A stretch of 64,000 nt of DNA from Microstegium vimineum. Lineage: Eukaryota > Streptophyta > Magnoliopsida > Poales > Poaceae. The notes below the pieces were generated by a model, which was not told where the DNA came from, ran no database searches, and saw only the letters and a list, made by a program, of their open reading frames with translations. The stretch lies in NCBI GenBank assembly GCA_022036555.1, contig CM039119.1, forward strand, positions 37,331,255 through 37,395,254. Reading direction: 5' to 3'. Shown one piece after another: positions 45,826 to 57,643 of this stretch; positions within the stretch are counted from its first letter, which is position 1, and each line of letters opens with the position of its first letter. A program made the translations under genes and the position numbers.

Positions 45826-48800
45826 TGTGGCAGAACCGTCCAAATTATAAGAGATCAAGTACCAAAGTAGCCGATTTAACTACCATTTAAAGCACTTGAG
45901 CCCATATAATCCCGGTAGTTCGGAAATCTCGAAGGATTTCTAACAATCATATATCCAACCCAGATCGCGCAAACTCAGGTATGCACATTCGAACGAACCA
46001 ACAATTAAACGAAAATACTTAAAGTACGAAATAAAGTTATTACAATACTTTGTTCCAAATAAAGTAGTACTCACGCCACAACACACGTGGCCAAATGAAA
46101 CATTGTTTTGAAACTCGAACCCAAAGTTTTACTCCACACTAATACCATTAAGAGATAGGGGTGCCAGCGAGATAATGTCCGACAACAGCAAAAGATGAGC
46201 TCGCAGAAGACCTTGCCCAAAGCCTACTCCTCTTCTCCTTCAACAGGATAGAGACAGTGCTTACAATAGCCAAAGTATACTTGGCCATCTGCAACAAACG
46301 GGATAAACCCTGAGTACGAGAATGTACTCAGCTAGACCTACCTGTCTAACTGAAAATAAAGACTCCAAGGATATGCATGGCTAGATATGTGGATCTGGAT
46401 AAACTTTGCTTTTGCGGAAACGCGAACAATAAGAAACTTAAAGATTAGAGAGCAGTCATTTTCCATCCTATTATTTATCTCTAGGTTTTGCACCTGAACT
46501 AGAGCACACACTTGATCTAAACTAGCAATAAAATAATACCATATCCAGTTTATTTATCCATATTTTAGTAGAACCATTAACGATGTCACATGGAGTTGTA
46601 CCGTGGTGAAGCTCAGCATAATCCCCCACTATCCGGTGGGAGGCGGCGACTCGAATCGATATACAACCAGCTGGCAAGATTACCTTTAACACATGGCCAC
46701 ACTTTCCCCGTCAGGTCCATGCATTGGGTTACCGCTCAACAAAGTCCAGGTAGTACCGCCGCGATCTCAGTGTAATCCACCCAATTGGAGAAATCGGTTG
46801 GCCACCACAGGGCAGGTCGTATCTCCGAACTAGAGGGTGCCAAAAGTAGGCTGAGAGTCGGCCCGGATAGTGTTTACTCGGCTTCGGGGTCGATACTCAC
46901 AACGGCCCCTATGTGAAATGGCGCATTCAAAGATGTAAGAGGGCCACCATCGTATACAAACCTATACGATCCAACGGACGGACTGCCCCCAAGTCTAAAC
47001 CACTTGGTGCCCTTGCCTTCCAGTTGACCGCATTTCATTACTACCATTGGTTCTTTCCCACGATAGCAAAATATAGCCAACCATGATCGGTATTACCCCC
47101 ATGGGATAATACTATAAATAAATGTAACCATTTATTCTAAGCAGGCTAAGCGTTGCTTTTACTTTTATTAACAGGGTAACAAGATAGGTAATTCAAATAT
47201 CAAGGAGGGTAATGCATCAACTGGGATTGAATCAACTCCTGTCACCTAATGCATCACAGTATAAAATACTCAAGTAGATTAATTGTAAATACTGGGAGGC
47301 TTGAAGATGATCCGGGGCTTGCCTTGAGTGAAGGTGGAGGGCTGGTGGTTAGGGCACTCAGGCAAGTTAGGTTCTGGCTCTGGAACTCCTCTTGAAGCTC
47401 CTGCACCTCCTGGACTTCTGCTCCTTGCGGTGACACCTGAAGTTCCTCCACTAACCCTAAATGTTTGAAATGCATATGATTAACCATGGGTGCAAGGGAT
47501 GATGCTTGAAATAAGAATTAAAACACTAAAAGGTTGCTTCTAGAGTTAACCTAATATTCATTCTAGTTCCACTTTACACAGCAAGCCTATTATAAACTGC
47601 TCAGAAAAATCTACAAACATTACAGAGGACAGAGCATGCTTAAAGTATACTACTGCAGAAATTTCACTTAAAGCAAAGCTACCAACTAGCAGATACAAAA
47701 AGATGAATTTAAATGCAGAAAAAGCACTTTGAACTAGACCTACTGGCTAACAGGGTGAAACATGCTATATCTTATTTTTAACATGTTATTTACTTAGAAA
47801 AATATTTATCAAGAAAATTCCATGATCAGAACAACTAGATTATATTCTATATGATTCTCCAAAGAAAACCCTAGAAAAGGACACTTGAACTACAAGTATC
47901 TTTTCTGCCATGAAACATACCACATACTATATTTTTTTCTAGACAGATCATGGTACACAGAGGCTACACAAAAAGTTTCATGATTTATAAATGCATATAT
48001 TTACCACAGGAATTAATCTAAGAAAATAGCAGAAACACATTTTAATAGACAGTAAATAAATTCTACATATAAACATGGCAACTCATATTTTTCCTAGCTT
48101 CTACACAGGATAACAGAGCTAGCATAAACACCTCACATTTTTATCTGATCATTTCATGCAGGAACACATTTAACTTTGATAAATGTAGAAAAGGATTATT
48201 TAAACATTAGTACTGAAGACATTCTCCAAAAATTACTTTTATATTTTTAACAGAAAGATCTTCATTTGTAGAATCTGACACAATTTAATTCGTCATTTTA
48301 GGGTTTACCAAACTCCAGATATTAAATAAACAAACATTAATACATTACTGAAAAATAGGAAAAAGGAAAAGCATTTCTGCATTCGGCCCATGGTGAACGG
48401 TGTTGGGCTCGGCCCAGTACGTGCGGGAGAGCGAACGGACAGGCGGGGCCCGCGGTCAACACAGGGTCCACTTGGCAGCGAGCCAGGGCAGAGCACCGGC
48501 GCTGACCGGCGTTTTCTCGTCGGCAGCGAGGGTGGATGCGCTGGGCTTGTGGTGATGACGCACATTGGCTAGGGGTGTTGGTTGAACCGGCGCGACCCTG
48601 TAGCGAGCCGGCGGCGTGCGGTGGTGGCAAGACACGGCGGTGTGAAGCGGCGGGGCCGATACCGGCGGTGCTAAGCTAGGTTAGCGGTTGCGTGAGCACC
48701 ACGGTGGTGTGGTGAGTGCAACGCAAGTGTTGGTTGGGTCGGAGGAGCTCCAAGGAGACCCGGCCACGTGCGAGCTCCGCGGCGGCGGCAATGGCGCACG

Positions 48801-50446
48801 GCCAATGGCGTTGTGTTGTTCCAGGGTGAAAGCGGGTTAGAAGAAGGGTGTTCTCACCTCTAGTACCTTCGGTGAAGCTTCCAGAGAGATGGAAGTAGCG
48901 GAAGTGGTCGAGAGAGAGGTGAATGCAGTTTGGTCGTTGCGGTGGCAATTGCGAGCCGAGGATCTGCGGCGGCGTCCCGGCAACGGTGGAGCTTGGCTGG
49001 CTAAATTGAGACGAGCAGGGCGTGTGCGAGGCGAAGGCGAGCTGGTGTGCGAAGTGGATCGAGCAGAGGAGCTCGAATGGTGGCGAAGTGAGGAAGGGGG
49101 TGTTTGGGCGCTCTCGGTGCTCGGCACAGCGAGTGCGAAGGCAGAGCGAGTGAGCGAGTGAATGAGCGTGCGTGTTTGCGGGTGCGGGAGGTCGAGGGGG
49201 TGTAGGCGCACCCTTGGGCGCGGTCATGGCCGACCGGCGCAGCCGGTGGGGGCCTAGACGTGACGGCGGGCCGAGCAGCAGAGCGGGTGCAGCGGCACTG
49301 CCAGTCTGCGGTGCGCGGTTGTTGGGCGAGCGGGATACGCCCTTGGTCGTGGCGCCGTTAGCGCGGATTCGCGTTTAATGGCGATCGGGACGGGGCGTGG
49401 CTCGGTCGGTGCTGTCGGTGCAGCGGCGACGCGATGGCGACGTGATTGCACGGTGCGGCGCAGTGCTCTGCGCGGACAGAGGTGGCGAGCGGCAGTGACG
49501 CAGCGCGTCTGCGGCGCGCGGGGCAGAGCGCGACTTGGTCGACGCGCCGTTAGGGCGGATGCGCGATCGAGTGCGACGGCAACGGGGCGAGTGGCTGGCC
49601 GGAAGCAGGCGCTGCGGCGGTGTAATGACGACGCGACTGCACGGCGCGATAGTGGGGCAGAGCAGTCTGCGGCGCGGCACAGAGCGGCAGGGCGCAGCGA
49701 GGTCGGCACAGTGCCGCAGGGTGCAGCGCGGGGCGCGAGAGCGAGTGGCGTGGCGTGGCGTGTTTGGCGCAGGCCGGCAGGCACCTGCGGCCACGCGGCA
49801 GCAACGCCGGCGTACGGCGCGGCCACGGTCAGGCGCGGTGCGCGTGCGTGCGTTGCGCGTACGTCGCACGTGCGCTGCGCGTGCGCGGGAGCGCGCGGGC
49901 GAGCGGCGCGTGGGCGCGAGCGGGCCGCGGGCAAGGCTGAGTGGGCCGAAAGGTGGGACTCGGCCCATTCCAGCTCTGCTTCCCTTTTTCCATTTTCTAT
50001 TATTTGTTTCAAACTGAATTTGCTTTAAAACAGTTTCAAAAACTCCAAACTAAGTTTTGAATCTTAAACCAAAGTTGTTCAGAATAATATTCTCTACATT
50101 TTTCATGTGGGTCATAATTTGTGAAAACCATTATTTACAAGGTTCTAGATTAAAAACTAATTAAGTCATTTTTAGAAAAGAATTGTTTTTATTCTTAATA
50201 GGTAAACTAAGCTTAATTAGGCTGGGTAATTAACCATAAAAGCAAACCATTCTTTATTCTAATCATAGCAAACTTAGCTAAACATGTTGATCAAGAAATT
50301 GAGCACAAAACACCTATTCAATTCTAGTGTGAAGAATAAAGCATACACACATGAAATGATGGCCTAAGTAAACATGAATGGAATGCAATGCTTATGCTTA
50401 GTGGCTAATGATGACCCTAATGCAAAGCTTGACACAGGGTGTCACA
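45826..50446 (-). repeat. Element A 5' LTR
   Basis: A 4,621-bp LTR, partner of 7952-12561. It starts TGTGGCAGAACC and ends GGGTGTCACA. The GC-rich block is at 48370-49975 and the 252-codon minus frame at 49254-50012. Confidence 0.93.
49254..50012 (-). other. 252-codon open frame within the LTR (second copy)
   Basis: Same length and register as 11369-12127 despite many substitutions. Arg/Ala-rich, no domain recognised. It starts about 430 bp inside the LTR in element sense. Likely a by-product of GC richness, but both copies avoid stops. Confidence 0.15.
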
Positions 50447-51800
50447 ACCACAACCTATTTGCTTTTACTACACTCACTTGCATTACTCTCTTCGGCCATT
50501 TGCCTAAAGTAAGTAGCGTCCACTTCATCTGCAGCTTGACATTAGAAATTGTTCTCATGATCTCATCCCTCTTCATCTGCAAAACGACTTCTGCTAGAGC
50601 GATTAGCTCGCTTAGCCTACCAGTGTCATCATCATCCTCGGCACACTTGATCGGAGATACAATGCTGCGAGCATGTATGTTATTTTACACATGAGTTGCA
50701 TGAGCCACCTCTGAGGCACGGTCCTCATCCCTCTACGCCTGCAAACCGGCCTCTGCTAGAGTTATTAGCTCACTCAGCCTACTAGTGTCATCATCATCCT
50801 TGTTGCACTCAATCAGAGAAAAAACGATGTGAGCATGTATCTTATTTTGCACATGAGTTGCACGGGCCACCTCTGTTGCATGGTCCTCACCGCACCCAAT
50901 CTCTAAACACAAAAAAGTACGAAGTTAACGATTCGATTACATTACTCTTAAAACGAAGCAACACCAATGACAAGAATTACAATGACTCACTTGCACATAA
51001 TGTAGCAATATGGTCTTTCAGGACTTGCGTCTGGACTGTTTCTCCTCCATTGCAGCCTTCTTTGCATTGTCCTCCTCTAATGCATGCCTTCTCTCGGAAT
51101 ACCATTTCTCAAACCCCGCATCGATGGAGTTAGGAATACTGCTCTTTTGAGCAAACTCAAGCATGTCCGTCTTTTGGCCCTTAACAAATGACTGCCCGTA
51201 ATCTGGGCCACACCCTCTACTCTATGCAACTATATGCATCCTCTTCAATTCACCCAAAAAACTAGCTTGACCATCATAAGATTCCTACTTGCATTTCCTA
51301 GTGGTCTGTTCAAAGAAAACAAGAAACAATATATCAGAATTCTTATTAAACTAATTACAATTGCAAGTTTTGAAGAGCAATAAACAACATTGACATAGTC
51401 AACCATATGGCCACAATAATAATGACCAATTCCAACTAGACCGTAGTTGGATTTCACACTGAAATGACACATGACAGGTGGTTCATCAAAATGTACCATT
51501 TCTTTCTGTTTTCCTTTTTCTTTTCCTTAGCCGGTTCTAGCGATTGATTCTTAGGACCATACAACGACTCTTTGAAACGACACCTCTCCATTGAATACAA
51601 CTAAAAGAGATGAAATTAGTATATGATTGTTTGGACAACATGTGTACAAAAAATGAGATGACAAAATAATCACTTACTTCATGCTTGTTTGGACATACAA
51701 AATCCAATGTATTTCTAGGGTTTATCACAGCTTGATCTCCACATTCGCATAGAGGGGTTCTTCAAACCTTCAAACTGCGGCTAACTGTTTCTCCTTAGCC
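50447..51800 (-). pseudogene. Transposon-associated gene remnant, minus strand, several exons
   Basis: Exons suggested by splice-like borders: about 51605-51412 (after CTCTTTTAG; ERCRFKESLYGPKNQSL, a Lys-rich stretch, then MVHFDEPPVMCHFSVKSNYG and GHYYCGHMVDY), and 51305-51010 (after TTTGAACAG; ESYDGQASFLGELKRMH, RGCGPDYGQSF, ...SIDAGFEKWYSERRHALEEDNAKK in part). A further exon (50895-50470) holds two in-phase copies of a 54-residue unit, and the tail is at 7895-7951. Stops occur near 51280, 51227 and 51010. The Cys/His-rich start plus charged middle resembles proteins tied to grass Mutator-like transposons, but no transposase core is visible. Class uncertain. Confidence 0.45.
50562..50891 (-). 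repeat. Two-copy 162-bp coding tandem repeat
   Basis: Units begin at 50562 and 50724 (plus coordinates) and are about 80% alike. The period is 162 bp, exactly 54 codons. Each unit encodes a helix-prone segment with ATHVQNKIHA, an acidic DDDDT stretch and LSELIALAE or LSELITLAE. The in-phase period argues that the duplication arose while the gene was coding. Confidence 0.75.
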
Positions 51801-51809
51801 GTCAATGCT

Positions 51810-52260
51810 GGAGGATTAGGGGGAGGTGGAATCCATGACAAAATTGCTCATGTAGATGTCTCCCTCTCCACCAATGGTCGAAAAGCAAATACCTTAGGTC
51901 AAACTTGTCTGCTTTGTTGATCCACTAAAAGAAAAAACATCTCTCGTGGTCCTACAAAATAAGATTGGAATAAAATATTAATAACCAACTAAAATATAAA
52001 ACAAAGAAGGAAATGAAAGAATGACTTACATTAACACGACTGCATGTGTAAAAGCAACGAGCCGTTGTGTCCGGATGTTTGGATTGAAAAATATAGGACG
52101 GAAAACCACAGTCACAATTAGGAACAGGGAGGTCTGGAGGTAAAGGGACGTCTTTGCTAGACGCATTGTGGTAAATATCTTTAGGATGACCCCATTTTCA
52201 CCAAAAATTCTCATGGTACATATCTTGCATCTAATAAAAAGATTCCAAATGAACAATCCA
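51810..52260 (-). other. Weakly coding stretch, unassigned
   Basis: Minus-strand pieces such as 52026-52295 are open but match nothing I recognise. They may be upstream exons or introns of the remnant gene to the left. AT-rich. Confidence 0.2.
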
Positions 52261-52269
52261 AATATCGTA

Positions 52270-52862
52270 AATTTATATAACCAACTAACTAACAAATTAA
52301 ATAACTAACATACACAAACATCCCAGTAACTAACTAAATGAGTAACTAAAATACAAAACTAACTACGTAACTAAATAACTGACTAAGGGTATGTTTGGTT
52401 GGACTTTGACTTTTGGCTTCGGCTTTTGGCCCCAAAAGCCAAAAGCCCAACCAAACGGGGTGTTTTTGGAAGCAACTTTTTCAAAAACAGTTGCTTTTCC
52501 ATAGTATAGTTTTGGAAGTTAGTTTGACCCTGCTTATGACTTTTGGCCTTCTGCTTTTAAAAATGGATGGAATAAAAACCTCTTTCATAGCTAATTCAAG
52601 AGAGATAAAGATAAAAGATATATTTTATACTTATTTAACCAAATATTTTTTAGCTTTTCTACGGCTCACAACTCACAACAGCTTTCTCATAACTCACAGT
52701 TCACAATAGCTTTTCCCACAGCCACAACCCAACCAAACGAACCCTAACTAACATACAAAACTAACTAAATAACTAAATGACTACCTAACATACAAAACCA
52801 ACTACAAAACTACTATCTAACAAACTAACTACTTAACTAACTAGCATATAACTAAGTAACTA
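52270..52862. repeat. Degenerate AACTAA-type repeat, split by a MITE
   Basis: Both sides of the MITE (52270-52386 and 52745-52862) are dominated by AACTAA, TAACTAAC and ACATACAAAACTAAC units, irregularly spaced. It reads as an expanded low-complexity tract that existed before the MITE landed in it. Confidence 0.65.
52387..52744. mobile_element. Tourist-like MITE
   Basis: 358 bp with inverted ends GGGTATGTTTGGTTGG and, complemented, GGGTTCGTTTGGTTGG (two mismatches), flanked by TAA on both sides (52384-52386, 52745-52747). TAA duplication fits PIF/Harbinger-type Tourist elements. Internally it has a hairpin made of CTTTTGGC/CCAAAAGCC repeats. It has no coding capacity. Confidence 0.75.
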
Positions 52863-53230
52863 ATCGTGATAGGGAGGCCGGTGGGGAGGAAGGCACAGAG
52901 GGGGCCGGTGGGGAAGGAGGTGCGGGTGTGGGTGAGGGAGGCGACGGCGCAGGGGCTCGCCGGGGCAGCTTGCCAGTCGCCGGCTCGTGGAGTTGTGGAG
53001 CAAGGGCGGCGGCGCGGGCGAGGTGAGCGAGTGAGTGAGCGAGAGACTGAGCGAGGGCGAGGTCCAGCGGCGGGGCCTACACATTTGTTGCACCACGAGC
53101 AGTGGTGCAGCAGAGTGCCACGTCAGCGCGTCACGCCAGCATGCCATTGCGTGGCATGACCATGTCAGCGGCTTTGCCGCGTTGGCATGCATGGCTCGGC
53201 AAGGTTGTTTGGCCGGTGTGGCCAGTGTTA
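52863..53230. other. GC-rich block
   Basis: A sharp GC island of about 370 bp sits between AT-rich flanks. A 97-codon plus frame and a 110-codon minus frame overlap here, both Pro/Arg-rich with no domain. It may be the 5' end of the minus-strand remnant gene to the left (its promoter side), but no exon link can be shown. Confidence 0.3.
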
Positions 53231-54430
53231 GTTTTTTAAAAAAACCGTGTTAGATTTAAATTTCGTTTTAAAAAGGATTAAAATTGAAAAAAAAACTTTC
53301 TAGCATATAGGAGTACTTTTCGGTACCAAGAAAAACCAAAGTATACTGAATTAATGTATATAGGGAGAAAGCAACCAAAAGAAGTCCTCTTCGGTGTGCA
53401 TGTGGTCGGACCCACACTCTCCCTAAGCATTAATCAACACGTGTGTGGGGCCTACATAGACTTCTCCTCTGTTTCTTATCACATGACACCATTCTCTGTC
53501 TTCGTGCTCTGGATGTTTAGTACAGCTCTGCTTTACTAGTGAAGCTATTTTTTTAAAAAAAATAACTTCATGAAAAACTCTTTAGGTGAAGGTGAGCTAT
53601 TTGAAAAAAGTATTTGGTAAAACAACTTCACCAACAATTTTATGCATGGATATGAGAGAAAAAGGGGGAGAGAGTTGTGATAAGCTACTATTTTCAACTT
53701 CATCCCACATCATATGTTTAAAAAAAGAGATGTTTCAGTTTCTAGCTTGAAACACAAGAATCACTTCCAAACACTAGATCTAAGAAAGGTTTCTCCAAGA
53801 ATCAGCGCGATCTAAGAAACGAATCACCATGAAACGTTTCTGTTTTTTAGGCTATTGGATTGAAACGGCAAAATGTTAGTTTCGCATGAGAATCACTTAT
53901 GTTTCTCTATCTACAGCCAAACGGTCAAGTGATTATGATTCGTCATCAGAAACGTTTCTGGAGAGAATCTGAATCTAAAACGTTTCTCGTAAATGGATCC
54001 CTACCAAACGGACCGAACACCTCACCCTCTTATTCATTTCTGCATCGGTACCTAGCATCCACACACACTCCGGTTTCGTTTTCTGTCTGTTTATAAATTC
54101 GGTCATGTCATGATCGCTAAGCTCCAGTGCCAAGTAATTCAGGATAAAGTCAATGAGACAATGACAATGTCGAAAGCCACTGACCACTGATATCTGTGAA
54201 ATCTAGATCTTGTATTAGGCTACTCTGATGTTGCTTTTATTATCCTGAGAAACTGGCTTCCTCAGTATTCACTGCTTTCTTAAAAGCTGAGGTAAAACTC
54301 ACGTTAAAAAAAAAACAATGTCGAAGCCACCATTATAGACTACTACGGAGTACTACTATAGTAGAAGCAGCTGCAATTGGATTTGGACTGACAACCTCAT
54401 CACGGCAAAAGGACAGAAACGCGGGCGGCA
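53231..54430. other. Upstream region of the subtilase locus
   Basis: AT-rich. It contains three copies of a palindromic GAAACGTTTC or AAACGTTTCT motif (about 53831, 53949, 53975) in a stretch that looks like transposon debris. No clear TATA box lies at the expected distance from 54431; ATTATAGAC near 54332 is the best candidate. Confidence 0.3.
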
Positions 54431-56700
54431 ATGGCAATGGGGAGTTCCAAGCTCTCCTTGCTTTGCCTCGTCCCGTTCCTTCTCCTCGCGGTGGCGGGCG
54501 GCGACAAGCTGAGCACGTTCATCGTGCACGTGCAGCCCCCGAAGTCTAGCCCCGCCGGCGACCTGGAGGCATGGTACAGGTCGTTCCTGCCGGACGACGA
54601 CGGCCGCCTCCTCGTCCACGCGTACCACCACGTCGCCAGCGGCTTCGCGGCCCGGCTGACGCGGGAGGAGGTAGACGCGCTGTCCGCGATGCCTGGGTTC
54701 GTGGCGGCGGTCCCGGAGGAGATGTACGAGCTGCACACGACGCACACGCCTCTGTTCCTCGGCCTGGCGTCTCAGTCTCAGTCTCACGGTGGTGTGCTCC
54801 GAACGCGGCGCTGGGGTTATCGTCTGCTTGCTCGACACCGGCATCTCCCCGACCCACCCGTCCTTCGACGACGACGGCATGCCGCCGCCGCCGGCCAAGT
54901 GGAAGGGCCGCTGCAACTTCGGTGTCCCCGTGTGCAACAACAAGCTCATCGGAGCTCGCTCCTTCATGTCCATCCCCACCAGTACCACCGGCAGCAACTC
55001 TTCGTTCCCAGTCGACGACGCCGGGCATGGCACGCACACCGCCAGCACGGCCGCCGGAGCCGTCGTGCCAGGCGCTCAGGTCCTTGGCCAGGCCGCGGGG
55101 GTCGCCGCCGGGATGGCACCCCGCGCGCACGTCGCCATGTACAAGGTGTGCAACGACACGAGGTGTGGCAGCTCAGACATACTCGCCGGCGTCGACGCCG
55201 CCGTGGGCGACGGCTGCGACGTCATCTCCATGTCCATCGGCGGAGTGTCCAAGCCGTTCTACCCTGACACCATCGCCGTGGGCACGTTCGGCGCCGTCGA
55301 GAAGGGAGTCTTCGTCGCCCTGTCAGCCGAACGCCAGCTCCGTCACAAACGAGGCGCCCTGGATGCTCACCGTCGCCGCGAGCACCATGGACCGCTGCAT
55401 CCGCTCCACGGTTCACCTGGGGAACGGCCGCTCCTTCCACGGCGAGTCGGTGTACCAGCCAGCTGATGTGTCCGCCTTCCACCCGCTGGTCTACGCCGGC
55501 GCCAGCGGGAGGCCGTACGCCGAGCTCTGCGGCAACGGCTCGCTGGACGGCGTGGACGTCCGGGGCAAGATCGTGCTCTGCCAATACGGAAGCGGACCCG
55601 ACGGCAACATCACGAGGATCCTCAAGGGCGCGGTGGTTCGAAGCGCCGGCGGCGCCGGCATGGTCCTGATGAACGGGTTTCCGCAAGGCTACAGCACGCT
55701 CGCCGACGCGCACGTGATCCCGGCGTCGCACGTGGACTACGCCGCCGCCTAAGCTATCATGTCGTACGTCCAGTCCACGGCGAGCCCCACGGCGAAGATC
55801 CTCTTCGCGGGCACGATCCTCGGCACGTCGCCGGCTTCGTCCATGGCCTTCTTCTCCTCTCGCGGGCCGAGCCTCCAGAACCCCGGGATTCTGAAGCCCG
55901 ACATCACGGGGCCCGGCGTGAACGTGCTCGCCGCATGGCCATCCCTGCTCCAGGTCGGCCCACCGCCGACGGCATCAGTTGCTCCTCCCGGACCCCCGGG
56001 ACAACCGACCTTCAACATCATCTCCGGCACGTCCATCTCGACGCCGCATCTCAGTGGCATCGCGGCCTTCGTCAAGAGCAAGCACCCTGATTGGTCGCCG
56101 TCAGCGATCAGGTCGGCGATCATGACCACCGCCGACGTCACCGACCGCGCCGGCAACGCCATCCTCGACGAGCAGCGCGTGGCGTCCGACATGTTCGCCA
56201 CCGGCGCCGGCCACGTCAACCCGGAGAAGGCGGCCGACCCTGGCCTTGTGTACGACATCGCGCCAAGCGACTACGTCGGCTACCTCTGCAGCCTCTACAA
56301 CAGCCAGAACGTGTCGGTGATCGCGAGAAGGCCGGTCGACTGCTCGGCCGTCACGGTGATCCCGGAGAGCATGCTGAATTACCCATCGGTCTCGGTCGTG
56401 GTCCAGCCGACGTGGAATCGGAGCACGCCTGTGGTCGTCGAGCGTACGGTGAAGAACGTCGGGGAGGAGGTGTCGTCGGTTTACTACGTGGCGGTTGACA
56501 TATTTGACGACAATGTAGCTGTGGCCGTGTTTCCAAGCGAATTGGTGTTCACCGAGGTAAACCAGGAGCAGAGCTTCAAAGTGATGGTGTGGTGGCGGAG
56601 GCACAAGCAGGGTCAGGGTGCCAAGGTGGTGCAAGGCGCGTTCCGTTGGGTGTCAGATACGTACACAGTCAGGAGCCCTATCTCCATATCCTTCACTTGA
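54431..56700 (+). pseudogene. Subtilisin-like serine protease (SBT1 type), inactivated
   Basis: Intronless, as usual for SBT1 genes, about 750 codons long. Order: signal peptide (hydrophobic SLLCLVPFLLLAVAGG), I9 prodomain (TFIVHVQ, HHVASGFAARLT, GFVAAVPEEMYELHTTHTP), S8 catalytic Asp (VIVCLLDTGISPTHPSF), catalytic His (DDAGHGTHTAS), protease-associated region (GKIVLCQYGS, GAGMVLMNGF), catalytic Ser (SGTSISTPHLSG), fibronectin-like C-terminus ending SISIT-like SISFT. Frame moves 2 to 0 near 54790 (after HGG) and 0 to 1 near 55328; a TAA lies at 55750-55752. The second lesion removes the oxyanion Asn motif. The family works in the apoplast on cell-wall and peptide substrates. Pseudogene is likeliest; sequencing error in GC-rich DNA is the alternative. 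Confidence 0.88.
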
Positions 56701-56728
56701 CAACACGCCTCCTAGCTAAGTATAGCTA

Positions 56729-56765
56729 CTCCATCAATTCCAAATTATAACATATTTTAGTTTTT
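56729..56765. mobile_element. Stowaway-like terminus fragment
   Basis: CTCCATCAATTCCAAATTAT starts 28 bp after the subtilase stop and resembles a Stowaway terminal repeat with its inner TATAA-type sequence. No matching far end is seen. Confidence 0.4.
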
Positions 56766-57380
56766 TTTTAAATTCACTAGGTAGCATGTTCGTACGTTGC
56801 TGTGAGACAATTAAACTTCTGCATTAAAAACATACGGATCGCGCGACAAGATAACAAGACTATGAAATTAAATATCAACATTATTAAAGTTATATTTAAT
56901 TCAAAAAGAAAAAAATTTAAAATTAAGAGTCACGAAGAGCACGGTGTCACGAGATCACCAACTCTATTGTATAGATTTTTTTTTCGTAAAGCAGCTGAGA
57001 TAATATTTTATATTCATAAAAATAAATCTCTTCGATATCTATTTCTTAATTTCATACACCAATAAATCCACGAATAATATATGTATGGACATGTGTTTAC
57101 TATTACTCAAAAAGGATTTCACAAACGTGATGTTCAAAACATCAATATTACACAAAGTCTTCGTAAATGGTAGACAATTACAATATTACTCAAGTCTTAA
57201 TGTCAAATATACACAGTACATATTTCCTAGCATCATCTGCACCACCACTCGCCTCCCCCTCTCCAATCTGCCAGTAGGCGCCCTTTCACAGACGTCCCCA
57301 CCCCCCTCCCCACGCTCCAGCCAGTAACCACCAGTGGTGCTCATTGCCTTCCTCCACATGTTTATAGTCAATCATCATTA
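56766..57380. other. AT-rich intergenic DNA
   Basis: No supported gene or repeat boundary. The 87- and 80-codon plus frames here have no motif. Confidence 0.4.
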
Positions 57381-57383
57381 TTA

Positions 57384-57641
57384 CTCCCTCCTTCTAAAAT
57401 TATAAGACATTCCAAGAATCTTGGAGAGTCAAAACATCTTAAGTTTGACAAAAAAATATAAAAAAAATAAAGATTCATGATATCAAATAAGTATACTATG
57501 AAAATATAATCAATAAAGAATCTAACGATACTTAGTTAACATCATAAATGTTATTTATATTATCATATAAGCATGGTCAAGCTTGAGAAACTTTGACTCG
57601 CCAATATTTTTGGGATGTCTTATAATTTGGAATGGAGGGAG
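57384..57641. mobile_element. Stowaway MITE (Tc1/mariner-type)
   Basis: 258 bp with termini CTCCCTCCTTCTAAAATTAT and, complemented, CTCCCTCCATTCCAAATTAT; TA on both sides (57382-57383, 57642-57643). Typical Stowaway length, AT content and target site. Non-coding. Confidence 0.88.
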
Positions 57642-57643
57642 TA

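Larger units (their letters stand above)
7952..50446 (-). mobile_element. Element A: chromovirus (Ty3/gypsy) with 4.6-kb LTRs, host of the nest
   Basis: This is a complete minus-strand LTR retrotransposon interrupted by B2, with B1 and E inside that. LTRs lie at 7952-12561 and 45826-50446, both TGTGG...GTGTCACA. The primer site is at 45811-45823 and the polypurine tract at 12562-12577. Domains in order are gag, protease, RT, RNase H, integrase and chromodomain, which makes it a chromovirus (Tekay/Del-like by layout). Flanking 5-mers are ACCAT and ACCAC, a target duplication with one change. About nine differences in the first ~205 bp of the two LTRs, counted by eye, make it the older element, as nesting requires. 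All coding parts carry lesions. Confidence 0.92.

Noticed and set aside
52866..53159. 97-codon plus frame in the GC-rich block
   Set aside because: Low-complexity Arg/Gly/Glu composition, overlapped by a longer minus frame, no domain and no splice or promoter support.
54356..55130. Minus-strand frames over the subtilase
   Set aside because: They are shadows of the GC-rich plus-strand coding sequence, which has clear protease motifs.
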